Below are positions 15,240 to 22,885 of a stretch of DNA of 64,000 nt, piece after piece. The translations under genes and the position numbers were made by a program. Each line of letters starts with the position of its first letter. The first letter of the stretch is position 1. The notes under the pieces are model-generated. The model did not search any database. It worked only from the letters and a program-made list of their open reading frames with translations, and was not told where the DNA came from. Location: positions 35,751-99,750 of the forward strand of contig DAOTGJ010000009.1 of the NCBI GenBank assembly GCA_035447065.1, written 5' to 3'. This DNA is from CALEMW01 sp035447065. Lineage in GTDB: Bacteria; Krumholzibacteriota; Krumholzibacteriia; LZORAL124-64-63.

Positions 15240-17010
15240 CGCCCCCACGCTGCGCGGAATCGTCCTCGCGCTCCTGCTCGGCCTGGCCGCGGGCCCGGCC
15301 GCGGCCGTGCGCGACGTGCCCGTGGTTCCCGACTCCTCCCGCATCCGCTTCTCCGCCCCCGAGCGCCACTTCGGCTCCGCCACGAGCTGGATGGTGGGCG
15401 CCACGCTTCTGGACCAGGGCGATCTGTCGGGCGCGCTGCCCTATCTCATGCAGGCCTGGCGCATGAGCCCGGGTGAGAAGGACCTGGGCCTGGTCTGCCG
15501 CGACGTGCTCTTCGAGCTCGGCTTCGGCGCCGACGCCCTGGACGTCTCCCGCCGCCTGGTGCTGGACCACGGCGACGACCCGACGGACGGTCCCGCCATC
15601 CGCGAACGCCATGCCGCCATCCTGGCCACCATGGAGCGCTACGACGAGGCCCTGCAGACCCTGCTCGACCTGCGGGCCGCCCATCCCGACAGCCTGGGAT
15701 ACCTGCGCCTGGAGGCCGAGGTCCAGGCGCGTGCCGGCCACGACGCTGCGGCCGAGCGCCTCTTCCGCGAGCTCAGCGACCGGGACCCGGACCAGGCCGC
15801 CCAGCTCACCGCCACCCGCGCCGGCCTGGCCGTGCGCCGCGGCGACGTGGACGGCGCCCGCAGGCTCTGGCGCGACGCCCTGGCCCGTTGGCCCGAGGAC
15901 GCGGCCCTCTTCGGGGCCTGGCTGCGCTTCGCCCTGGACCAGGGCTGGGACGCGGAGGCGCTGGATTCGGCGGCGCACGCCACGTCGCCCGGCCCCCATC
16001 CCGGTCTCACCTGGCTGACCATGGCCTCCGGCCTCCTGGTGGGCGAGGGGCGCGAGGCCACCGCCCACGACTGGCTGCTGGCCCGCGCCCGCGCCGGCGA
16101 GCTCAGCCCCGACGACACTGTCTTCCTCTGCCGCCTCCTGGCCGCCCGCGAGGACGACGCCACCGGTCTGCAGGTCCTCGACGCCGCGGTGGACCGCTGG
16201 CCCGACCACGGCCGGCTGCACATGTTCCGCGCCGAGTTCCTCATCGCCGCCGACCGCGACGAGGAGGCCGTCCGCGACGCGCGCCGCGCCGCCCAGCTCG
16301 CACCCGACGACGCCGACATCCTCTTCTCCCTGCTCGCCGTCCTGAGCCGAGCCCATCCCGAGGCCTTCCGACCGGCGCCACGCACCGAACTGGGGGAGAG
16401 GATCCGCGGCGAGCTCCTGGATCTGGCCCGTCGTCTGGACGCCTTCGACCTGAGCCTGCCCGCCTCGTCCCACATGATCCTGGGCGGCACCTACGAGGCC
16501 CTCGCCCAGTACGGCGAGGCGGAACGCCATTTCCTGGCCGCCGCCGAAGACGACGCCATGGCGCGCGACGCCCTGCTCAGCCTGTCGTTCGTCTACGAGC
16601 AGCAGGGGAGGGACCTGGACCTCCTCGGCGTCCTGGAGCGCGCCCATGTCCTGCAGCCCGACGATCCCGTGGTCCAGAATGCCCTGGGCTATTCCCTCGC
16701 CGATCTGAACCGCGATCTGGACCGCGCCGACTCCCTGATCCGCGCGGCCCTGGCGGCCCAGCCGGACAACCCGGCCTTCCTGGATTCCATGGGCTGGGTC
16801 CTCCACCGCCGCGGCGACTCCGCGGCCGCCTTCGACTATCTGGTCCGCGCCGCCAACGCCCTGCCCGAGGACCCCGTGATCCTGGAGCATCTGGCGCGCG
16901 TCCTGGCGGCCATGGGGCAGAGCGATCGTGCGGCGGGCGTGGTGCAGAGGGCCCTGGCCGCCGGCGCCGATCCCGACGATCTGCGGGACCTGCCCGGAGC
17001 CCCCCGATGA
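15232..17010 (+). CDS. secreted TPR-repeat protein
   Basis: 592 aa. A signal peptide with a Leu/Ala-rich core ends near AAGPAAA (residue ~25). Most of the rest is helical repeats of the tetratricopeptide type: the first near SWMVGATLLDQGDLSGALPYL, the clearest near NALGYSLADLNRDLDRADSLI and DSMGWVLHRRGDSAAAFDYL in the last 150 residues. No enzyme motif. It is probably a periplasmic or outer-membrane-attached scaffold. ATG 15232 overlaps the rnc stop by 8 bases and the stop overlaps the next gene by 4 (ATGA), so it belongs to the same transcript. Confidence 0.8.
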   Translation: MPDAPTLRGIVLALLLGLAAGPAAAVRDVPVVPDSSRIRFSAPERHFGSATSWMVGATLLDQGDLSGALPYLMQAWRMSPGEKDLGLVCRDVLFELGFGADALDVSRRLVLDHGDDPTDGPAIRERHAAILATMERYDEALQTLLDLRAAHPDSLGYLRLEAEVQARAGHDAAAERLFRELSDRDPDQAAQLTATRAGLAVRRGDVDGARRLWRDALARWPEDAALFGAWLRFALDQGWDAEALDSAAHATSPGPHPGLTWLTMASGLLVGEGREATAHDWLLARARAGELSPDDTVFLCRLLAAREDDATGLQVLDAAVDRWPDHGRLHMFRAEFLIAADRDEEAVRDARRAAQLAPDDADILFSLLAVLSRAHPEAFRPAPRTELGERIRGELLDLARRLDAFDLSLPASSHMILGGTYEALAQYGEAERHFLAAAEDDAMARDALLSLSFVYEQQGRDLDLLGVLERAHVLQPDDPVVQNALGYSLADLNRDLDRADSLIRAALAAQPDNPAFLDSMGWVLHRRGDSAAAFDYLVRAANALPEDPVILEHLARVLAAMGQSDRAAGVVQRALAAGADPDDLRDLPGAPR

Positions 17011-17630
17011 GACTCTGGGCCGTCGCCCTCACCGCGACCCTGCTCCTGCTCCACGGCCATGCTCCCGGCTCCGAGCTCCAGGACCTCGTCTGGAGCGCCG
17101 GCCTCTTCGGTCGCGGCATTTCCGGCCAGGCCCTGCTCGTCGCCGTGCCGGGCGAAGGGTGGCGGGCCGAGGCCGCCGGTTCCGACGCCGTTCGGGACGA
17201 TCTCCTCCACGCCCGCGGCGACGGCTGGACCCTGGTGGGCGGCCCCGACGGCCGTGTCTGGGGTGCGCCATGGGGCGAGGCCCTGCGGGAGCTGGACCCG
17301 CCTCTGGCCCGCACGCTCACCGCCGCCGCCGCCGCTTTCAGCGAACGGACGATCATGCCGGCCAGCGTCGCGTTCCCGGCCGCCGGCGAGCCTCCCGCAC
17401 CGGACCTCCGCCGCCGGCTCGCGTCGCGTGCGGACGGCCGCGGCGGCCCCTTCGAGACGATCACCCTGCGCCGCGCCGCCGACCACGCCGGCCTTCGCCT
17501 CGCTTCGCGGCGTCGTCCCGGGCTGCTCCGCATCGACCGCATCGCCGCCCGAGCGGTGCCGGGGGACCCGCGGGATCTGCTCCTGCCGGCCTGGACCCTG
17601 GCGGAGCTCCTGGATCCGGCATTTTTTTGA
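17007..17630 (+). CDS. exported protein of unknown function
   Basis: 207 aa, starting RLWAVALTATLLLLHGHAPGSE, a clear signal peptide without a lipobox Cys. The mature part alternates short hydrophobic stretches (GQALLVAVPGEG, WTLVGGPDGRVWG, PGLLRIDRIAARAVP) in a way that suggests a beta-rich LolB/LppX-like fold, but no family can be named. It overlaps the upstream TPR gene by 4 nt, so the two are probably functional partners in the envelope. A short GC hairpin (17635-17651) follows the stop. Confidence 0.6.
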   Translation: MRLWAVALTATLLLLHGHAPGSELQDLVWSAGLFGRGISGQALLVAVPGEGWRAEAAGSDAVRDDLLHARGDGWTLVGGPDGRVWGAPWGEALRELDPPLARTLTAAAAAFSERTIMPASVAFPAAGEPPAPDLRRRLASRADGRGGPFETITLRRAADHAGLRLASRRRPGLLRIDRIAARAVPGDPRDLLLPAWTLAELLDPAFF

Positions 17631-17708
17631 AGGTGGGGCGGAACTCGCCCCCGATCCCTCTTGTAAGACCCCTTCTCGCGCCACCCGGCCAGGTGAGGAG
17701 GTCCCGAG

Positions 17709-18392
17709 GTGTTCATGACCGACCGCCAGCACGACGCCCCGAGCCCGCGTCCCGCATCCTACGCGGATCTGCGGGACGAGGATCTCATCGCTCTGGTCCA
17801 ACAGGGCCAGAAGCGCGCGTATGACGAGCTGGTCCGCCGCTTCAAGGGCCGGCTCTACAGCTTCATCCTGCGCATGGTGGGCGACCCGGTGGAGGCCGAG
17901 GAGCTGGCCCAGGAGACCCTGATCCGGGCCTACATCCACGCCGACAAGTACCGGGAGATCGCCAAGTTCTCCACGTGGCTGTTCACCATCGCCACCAACC
18001 TGGTCCGCAACCAGGTGCGCAAGCGGAAGCGTCAGCCCTTCATGCTGACCCTGGATCCGGCGCCTGAGGACGACGACCGCGCACCGCTGGATCCGGCGGA
18101 TCCGGTGGCCGACCCCACCCGGGACCTGGAAGGGGACGAGCTGGGCCGCCTCATCGCCGAGGCCACCCGTCAGATCCCCGAGAAGTACCGGATCCCGTTC
18201 CTGCTGCGCGAGGTGGAGGAGCTCAGCTACGAGGAGATCCAGCAGGTCACCGGGCTGAAGCTCGGAACCGTGCGCAGCCGGATCAACCGCGCGCGCAACC
18301 GGTTCCGCGCCAACATCAAACCGCTGCTGAAGAACGAGGCGCTCCTGGAAGAGCTCGAGCGCCTGGAAGCCCGCATGGACGCCGACGACTGA
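17709..18392 (+). CDS. RNA polymerase ECF sigma factor (RpoE family)
   Basis: 227 aa. Region 2 spans ~25-95 (ALVQQGQKRAYDELVRRF, AEELAQETLIRAY, FSTWLFTIATNLVRN) and region 4 spans ~145-205 (IPEKYRIPFLLREVEELSYEEI then GTVRSRINRARNRFR). A charged Asp/Pro-rich linker joins them. GTG 17709 has AGGAGGT 7 bases upstream; ATG 17715, two codons later, is the alternative. A zinc-finger anti-sigma gene follows by 28 bp, the usual ECF pair responding to envelope stress. Its own promoter may be autoregulated, but I see no clear AAC-type -35 box upstream. Confidence 0.93.
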   Translation: MFMTDRQHDAPSPRPASYADLRDEDLIALVQQGQKRAYDELVRRFKGRLYSFILRMVGDPVEAEELAQETLIRAYIHADKYREIAKFSTWLFTIATNLVRNQVRKRKRQPFMLTLDPAPEDDDRAPLDPADPVADPTRDLEGDELGRLIAEATRQIPEKYRIPFLLREVEELSYEEIQQVTGLKLGTVRSRINRARNRFRANIKPLLKNEALLEELERLEARMDADD

Positions 18393-18420
18393 CGCGGGGA
18401 ACGACCCCAGGAGGAGCACG

Positions 18421-19170
18421 ATGCGCTGCACCAAATCTCGCAAGAACATCAGCCTGGCCCTCGACGGCATGCTGCCCAACGAGGACACCCTGGCCATGGA
18501 GGAGCACCTGGCCCTCTGCGCCGACTGCCGCGGCTACCGCGACGAGCTGCTCATGGGCAGCCGCATCCTGCGCGCCACGGCCGCCGAGCCTTCCGACGCC
18601 TTCGAGTGGAAGCTCCAGCTCAAGCTGAACCAGGCCCTGCAGGAGGCCGCGGCGGCCCGCACGCCCTGGGAGGAGCCGGCGCGCGGCTCGCGGTTCGGCT
18701 GGCTGCGCGGCTTCGGCCTCAGCGCGGGCGCGGGTCTCGCCGCCGTGGTGGCCCTGTCGCTCTGGGTCTTTCCGCAGGGGGCGGCGCTGGTGACGGAGGA
18801 TCCGATCGTCGCGTCTCCGACCACGCTGGCCCAGTCCCAAGACGCGCCCGCAACGGCGGGCGTGGGCACCACGGCCGGCAACGCCGACCGTCGCGCCTTG
18901 AGCGGCACCTTCCAGCCCCTTTCCGGTCTGCAGCGCGGGCTCGGGGGCAGCCTGGTGAGCTCCGGCGGCGTCTTCGGCGATGCGGCTTCCGGCGGCGCGA
19001 CGCCCTGGGACCGCAGCGTCAACGCGCGCAGCCTGAGCACCCTCCAGTCCGAGATCGCCTGGCTGCGCAACCAGCTCCGCACCACCCAGGCCGCCAACGA
19101 TTCCCTTCGAGCGTTGCTCGCCGGGCAGGCCGTGGGTTACCTTGAGGGGGAGAACGCCGCGAACCCTTGA
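18421..19170 (+). CDS. zinc-finger anti-sigma factor, membrane-anchored
   Basis: 249 aa. The N-terminal cytoplasmic zf-HC2 domain has the ZAS motif H-x3-C-x2-C (HLALCADC, about residues 29-36) that holds the ECF sigma factor. A membrane helix follows at ~100-118 (SAGAGLAAVVALSLWVF), then a ~130-residue periplasmic tail rich in Ser/Thr/Gly ending in a short coiled coil (SLSTLQSEIAWLRNQLRTT). AGGAGG precedes the ATG. Stress-triggered proteolysis of the tail is the usual release mechanism in this family; the responsible protease is not in the window. Confidence 0.87.
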   Translation: MRCTKSRKNISLALDGMLPNEDTLAMEEHLALCADCRGYRDELLMGSRILRATAAEPSDAFEWKLQLKLNQALQEAAAARTPWEEPARGSRFGWLRGFGLSAGAGLAAVVALSLWVFPQGAALVTEDPIVASPTTLAQSQDAPATAGVGTTAGNADRRALSGTFQPLSGLQRGLGGSLVSSGGVFGDAASGGATPWDRSVNARSLSTLQSEIAWLRNQLRTTQAANDSLRALLAGQAVGYLEGENAANP

Positions 19171-19189
19171 GCCCGGAGCCGGAACCGTC

Positions 19190-20251
19190 ATGCCGTCGAC
19201 CCGTCGAGCCGCCGCCGTCATCGTGGCGGCTCTGCTCTCCCTGACCCTGGCCGGATGCGGCGACCGCGAGGACGCCTCGATCTTCTCCGCCGTGGGCTCC
19301 TATGGCGATGTGGCCGTCTTCGCCTCCAGCCCGGCGCTCCGGCAGGCCGCCGATCCCATCCTGGCGCGCCTCAACCCCCAGCGCACCTTCGTCCTCGATG
19401 AGGAGGACACCTACCGCTTCGCCGACTACGCGGGCAAGACCTGGAAGGACGGCCGCAACTACCGCAACATCCTGTTCCTGGTGCGCTGGGGAGACGGTGG
19501 TCCGGTGGAGCGCGAGCTGGCCTCCCTGCTCAGCGACGATGCCCTGGAGCGCAGCCGCGGCGGCCGCGGCGGCTGGTTCGTGCTGCACAATCCCTACTTC
19601 CGCAATCAGCTCGCCCTGGTGGTGGCCGCGCCGGACCCCAACGCCGTGCTGCGCACCCTGACCCGGGGCGCCGATGCCATGGGCGACACCCTGAGCACCG
19701 ACATCATGCGCCGCATCCGCCATGATCACCGCCGCGAAGGCCTGCGCGAGGAGGATCGCCGCCGGCTCTGGAACGACCTCGCCTGGAGCGTGGAGGTCCC
19801 CGCCACCTACGACCGCAACGATCGATCCGGTCGGCCCCGGAACGGCGTCGAATGGCTGCGGAGCGCCGACAACGGCCTCACGCGGGGCCTCACCGTCACC
19901 TGGCGGGAGCTTCCTGACCCCGACGCCGCCCTCCGGGATCGGGACCTCCTGCTGGCCGCGCGCCGCGACCTGGGTCGCGATTTCCACGCGGAGCGCCTCG
20001 TGTCCGAGTCCCTGGAATGGGGGGAGGAGGCCCTGGCCGGACTGCCCGCCGTGCGCCTGCGGGGCGCCTGGGCCAGCGAGGAGGTCAGCGTGGGCGGACC
20101 GTTCGAGTGCTTCTTCGTCGCGGATCAGCAGCGGGGCCGGCTGTTCTGCCTGGACCTGCTGGTCTACGGACCGGGGAGCGAGAAGATGGACGACTTCCGG
20201 CGTCTGCGCGCCATCGCCGAAACGTTCACCCTGCAGCAGCCCGAATTCTGA
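19190..20251 (+). CDS. DUF4837-family lipoprotein
   Basis: 353 aa. The N-terminal signal sequence ends in the lipobox LTLAGC, so Cys23 or so would be lipidated. The body matches the DUF4837 family as known in Bacteroidota and relatives: it begins with a strand reading GSYGDVAVFASS, has RNILFLVRWGD, FVLHNPYFRNQLALVV, and a second half with VPATYDRNDR and LRGAWASEEVSVGGPFECFF. Function is unknown. It follows the anti-sigma gene by 19 bp, suggesting it belongs to the ECF operon and may be an envelope component of that regulon. Confidence 0.72.
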   Translation: MPSTRRAAAVIVAALLSLTLAGCGDREDASIFSAVGSYGDVAVFASSPALRQAADPILARLNPQRTFVLDEEDTYRFADYAGKTWKDGRNYRNILFLVRWGDGGPVERELASLLSDDALERSRGGRGGWFVLHNPYFRNQLALVVAAPDPNAVLRTLTRGADAMGDTLSTDIMRRIRHDHRREGLREEDRRRLWNDLAWSVEVPATYDRNDRSGRPRNGVEWLRSADNGLTRGLTVTWRELPDPDAALRDRDLLLAARRDLGRDFHAERLVSESLEWGEEALAGLPAVRLRGAWASEEVSVGGPFECFFVADQQRGRLFCLDLLVYGPGSEKMDDFRRLRAIAETFTLQQPEF

Positions 20252-20283
20252 GCGGCGCGGACGCCGCCTCCGAAAGGACCGTC

Positions 20284-21021
20284 ATGAGCCACCGCTTCCT
20301 CTTCCTGCTGATCGTCGGTACGCTGCTGGCGCCGCACGCGACCCTGGCCGACGCCCGCGTGGTGACCGGCCGCACGCCGGCCGGACGCGAAGAGGCGCGG
20401 CCCGTCGCCTCACCGTCCCGCTGGAGCCTGGACTTCGGCGCGGGCATGCTGGCCGGCGGCGATCTCTTCCGCGTGGGCGGCGAGCAGACCGTGACCTGGC
20501 CCACGCCCGGGGGCGGCTCCTTCCAGGCCCGCACGTACGAGGTCACGGTGGACGAGGACGCGGCCTTCCTCATGGGTCTCGATATCCGGCTCCGCGACCG
20601 TTCCAGCCTGCGCCTGGACCTGACGTACGCCAAGGCCGATCTGACGGCCCTGGCCAACGATTCCCAGTACGTCGTGCCGGTGCCCTGGGACCGGGCGACG
20701 TTCACCCGCGCGGGCCTCGTCTGGGAAGAGCGCCTCACCGACACCCGTCTGCGTCCCTACGGGGTGCTGGGCCTGGGCCTCACCGCCTTCTCGGCGGCCG
20801 ACGGCGCCCTGGACCAGACGGGGCTCACGCTCCTCGCCGGCGTAGGCGGACTGTACAGGATCCTGGGTCAGACGGATCTGCGCGTGGAGATCCGCGACGG
20901 CATCCGCCAGCTGGACAGCCGCCCCCTCGTGGGCGACCTCCTGCCCGAGGGCGTCGACCTCCAGGAGCGGGGCCCGCAGCATCTCGTGGCCATCACGGCC
21001 GGCCTTCGGCTTCCATTCTAA
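20284..21021 (+). CDS. outer-membrane beta-barrel protein
   Basis: 245 aa. Signal peptide RFLFLLIVGTLLAPHATLADA, then a stretch of alternating hydrophobic/polar strands with paired aromatic residues (WSLDFGAGML, SFQARTYEVTV, SLRLDLTYAKAD, LRPYGVLGLGLTAF, HLVAITAGLRLPF). It ends in Phe, the usual C-terminal signal for BAM-mediated insertion. Size suggests an eight-stranded barrel of the OmpW/OmpA-like kind. It follows the DUF4837 lipoprotein by 32 bp and ends the operon. No specific ligand can be named. Confidence 0.75.
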   Translation: MSHRFLFLLIVGTLLAPHATLADARVVTGRTPAGREEARPVASPSRWSLDFGAGMLAGGDLFRVGGEQTVTWPTPGGGSFQARTYEVTVDEDAAFLMGLDIRLRDRSSLRLDLTYAKADLTALANDSQYVVPVPWDRATFTRAGLVWEERLTDTRLRPYGVLGLGLTAFSAADGALDQTGLTLLAGVGGLYRILGQTDLRVEIRDGIRQLDSRPLVGDLLPEGVDLQERGPQHLVAITAGLRLPF

Positions 21022-21110
21022 CAATAAGGCAAATAAAGAGCCATTTAGGCATGGCGGCGTGAGCCGCGAAGCCGCGAGATGGGCGGAATGGGCCTGTCTC
21101 GGGGCTTGGG

Positions 21111-21138
21111 TTGCATCATTCTCCTGAATGACTATAAT
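21111..21138 (+). promoter_or_regulatory. promoter with operator-like inverted repeat upstream of parA
   Basis: TTGCAT (21111-21116), 16-bp spacer, TATAAT (21133-21138). Nearly the whole spacer is a perfect inverted repeat, TCATTC-tcct-GAATGA (21116-21131). This is a good place for a repressor. It is 59 bases before the parA ATG, in a local AT-rich stretch. Confidence 0.6.
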
Positions 21139-21196
21139 TGCTAGCTTGCCAGCCAATGCGGATCAGGGGGCGGCATGCCGCCCGGAAGGGGGAGCG

Positions 21197-22030
21197 ATGG
21201 GCAACGTCATTGCGGTCGTCAATCACAAGGGCGGCACCGGGAAGACCACCACGGCCCTCAATCTGGCGGCAGGACTCACCCGATACAGCGATATCACCTC
21301 CAGCTGTCTCGTGATCGACATGGACCCCCACGGCTGCGCCACCTCCACCTTGCTGGGCAAGCTGGACGGAGAGCCCGCCGCGCGCTCCATCTTCGACGTC
21401 CTGCGACGCGCCATCACCCCTCACGACGGCATCACGTCCACGGTCTACGACGAGAACATCGACATCATCCCGTCCAACCCCTCGCTGGAGAGCATGGCGC
21501 GCACCCAGCTCACGGACCGGCTGATCAAGGTGACGCAGGCCCTGTCCACCTCGTACGGCTGGATCATCATCGACACGCCGCCCAACCTGGGCGTGCTGAC
21601 CCAGAACGCGCTGGTGGCGGCGGACTACGTGCTGATCCCCACCCAGTGCACGGGCCTCGCCGTGCCCACCATGCACCAGCTCAAGAACCTCATCGAGCGG
21701 ATCCAGGAGCGCCAGAACGTGTGGCTGCAGATCCTGGGCGTGCTGGTGACCATGAAGGACGGCCGCACGGAGCTGCAGAAGAACGTGCTCAAGGAGCTGA
21801 AGGGTCTCTACAAGAACGACATCTTCAAGACCATGATCACGAGCAACATCAAGATCGAAGAGGCTCCCTCCAACTTCAACAGCATCTTCGCCTACGATTC
21901 CGGCTGCCTCGGCGCGTCGCTCTACCGCGACTGGATCAAGAACGAGTTCCTCAAGCGCCACAAGCTGCTGGAGAAGAAGAAGGGCGAGCGGCTGGAGCAG
22001 CTCAACGCCGCGAACCAGGCCCAGAGCTGA
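21197..22030 (+). CDS. ParA/Soj-family ATPase, orphan
   Basis: 277 aa. Deviant Walker A HKGGTGKTTT at 10-19 with both lysines, Walker A' region CLVIDMDPHGCATS (DPHG rather than the usual DPQG), and Walker B WIIIDTPPNLGVLT. The C terminus is Lys/Glu-rich (LEKKKGERLEQ). No parB or parS-like partner is adjacent, so chromosome partitioning is not shown; ParA-like proteins also position flagella, chemoreceptors or protein cargo. ATG 21197 follows GGGGGAGCG; an upstream in-frame ATG at 21128 overlaps the promoter. It has its own promoter and ends at a convergent hairpin. Confidence 0.85.
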   Translation: MGNVIAVVNHKGGTGKTTTALNLAAGLTRYSDITSSCLVIDMDPHGCATSTLLGKLDGEPAARSIFDVLRRAITPHDGITSTVYDENIDIIPSNPSLESMARTQLTDRLIKVTQALSTSYGWIIIDTPPNLGVLTQNALVAADYVLIPTQCTGLAVPTMHQLKNLIERIQERQNVWLQILGVLVTMKDGRTELQKNVLKELKGLYKNDIFKTMITSNIKIEEAPSNFNSIFAYDSGCLGASLYRDWIKNEFLKRHKLLEKKKGERLEQLNAANQAQS

Positions 22031-22078
22031 GGCGGACCAAGGGGAAGGCCTGCTGCGGCGGGCTTCAGGCCACGGACT

Positions 22079-22152
22079 CGAACGCGCCGGAAGCGATCCG
22101 TCCTCGACGACCCTTCGGGGTCGCCTGCGGATGATCACTCCCGGCGCGTTCG
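22079..22152. terminator. nested hairpin between convergent genes
   Basis: Outer arms of 12 bp are perfectly complementary (CGAACGCGCCGG 22079-22090, CCGGCGCGTTCG 22141-22152). Inside are a short ATCCG/CGGAT stem and a central hairpin CGACCC-TTCG-GGGTCG (22108-22123). It separates convergent parA and the MBL hydrolase gene, so it may stop transcription from both sides, though neither side has a U tract. Confidence 0.5.
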
Positions 22153-22164
22153 CTTAGCTCCGCC

Positions 22165-22815
22165 TCAGCGGCGGACGAAGGGGTTTTCGGCGGCCTCGCG
22201 GGCGACGGTGGTCTCGGGGCCGTGCCCCGGGTGGAGGACCGTGGCGTCGTCCAGCACATAGACCTCGTTCAGGATGCTGGCCTCCAGGACCTCGTAGCTG
22301 CCGCCCGGCAGATCCGTCCTTCCGATGGAATCATAGAAGATCACATCGCCCACCAGCGCGTGGCCGGGCAGCGTGAGCATGACGTGGCCGGGGCTGTGGC
22401 CCGGCACGTGCGTCACGCCGATCTCGCCGCCGGCGAAGGGCACGGCCGTGGTGAGATCCGCCGCCGTGCGCGGCGGGACGGCGGGCGGGAATCCGTAGGC
22501 GGCGCGGGTGGCGTTGAGGTGGGAGACCAGGGCGGTCTCGTCGGGGTGGTGGCGCAGGGGGAGGTCCGCGGCGGCCTGGATCGCGGATGCGGCGGAGATG
22601 TGGTCGAAGTGCCCGTGGGTGGACAGCAGGCCGGTCAGGCGGCACCCGGTGGCGTCCACGGCCGCGAGCAGACGCTCGGGCTCGTCGCCGGGATCGATCA
22701 GCAGGGCCTCGCCCGCGCCCGCGCTGCTCAGCAGATAGGCATTCATGAGCAGCGGGCCCACGGTGATGCGTTCCAGGGTCCAGTCGGTGCCGGGCACGGC
22801 GAAGCGGTCGGGCAT
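22165..22815 (-). CDS. MBL-fold metallo-hydrolase (glyoxalase II-like)
   Basis: 216 aa, cytosolic. The dinuclear metal site is complete: STHGHFDHI (HxHxDH, about residues 65-73), HSPGHV (third His), the bridging Asp in GHALVGDVIFYDS, and the final His in LHPGHGPET. Size and the NAYLLSS start resemble glyoxalase II-like or persulfide-dioxygenase-like hydrolases; the exact substrate cannot be read. GGAGG lies 6 bases before the ATG at 22815. It is downstream of the inositol-phosphate synthase gene (70 bp) and probably cotranscribed with it. Confidence 0.85.
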   Translation of the reverse strand: MPDRFAVPGTDWTLERITVGPLLMNAYLLSSAGAGEALLIDPGDEPERLLAAVDATGCRLTGLLSTHGHFDHISAASAIQAAADLPLRHHPDETALVSHLNATRAAYGFPPAVPPRTAADLTTAVPFAGGEIGVTHVPGHSPGHVMLTLPGHALVGDVIFYDSIGRTDLPGGSYEVLEASILNEVYVLDDATVLHPGHGPETTVAREAAENPFVRR

Positions 22816-22885
22816 GGGGGATCCTCCGATACGGAAACGCGGGCGGAACCGGAGTCCCGCCCGCGCGTCACGGTCCGCACGCGGC

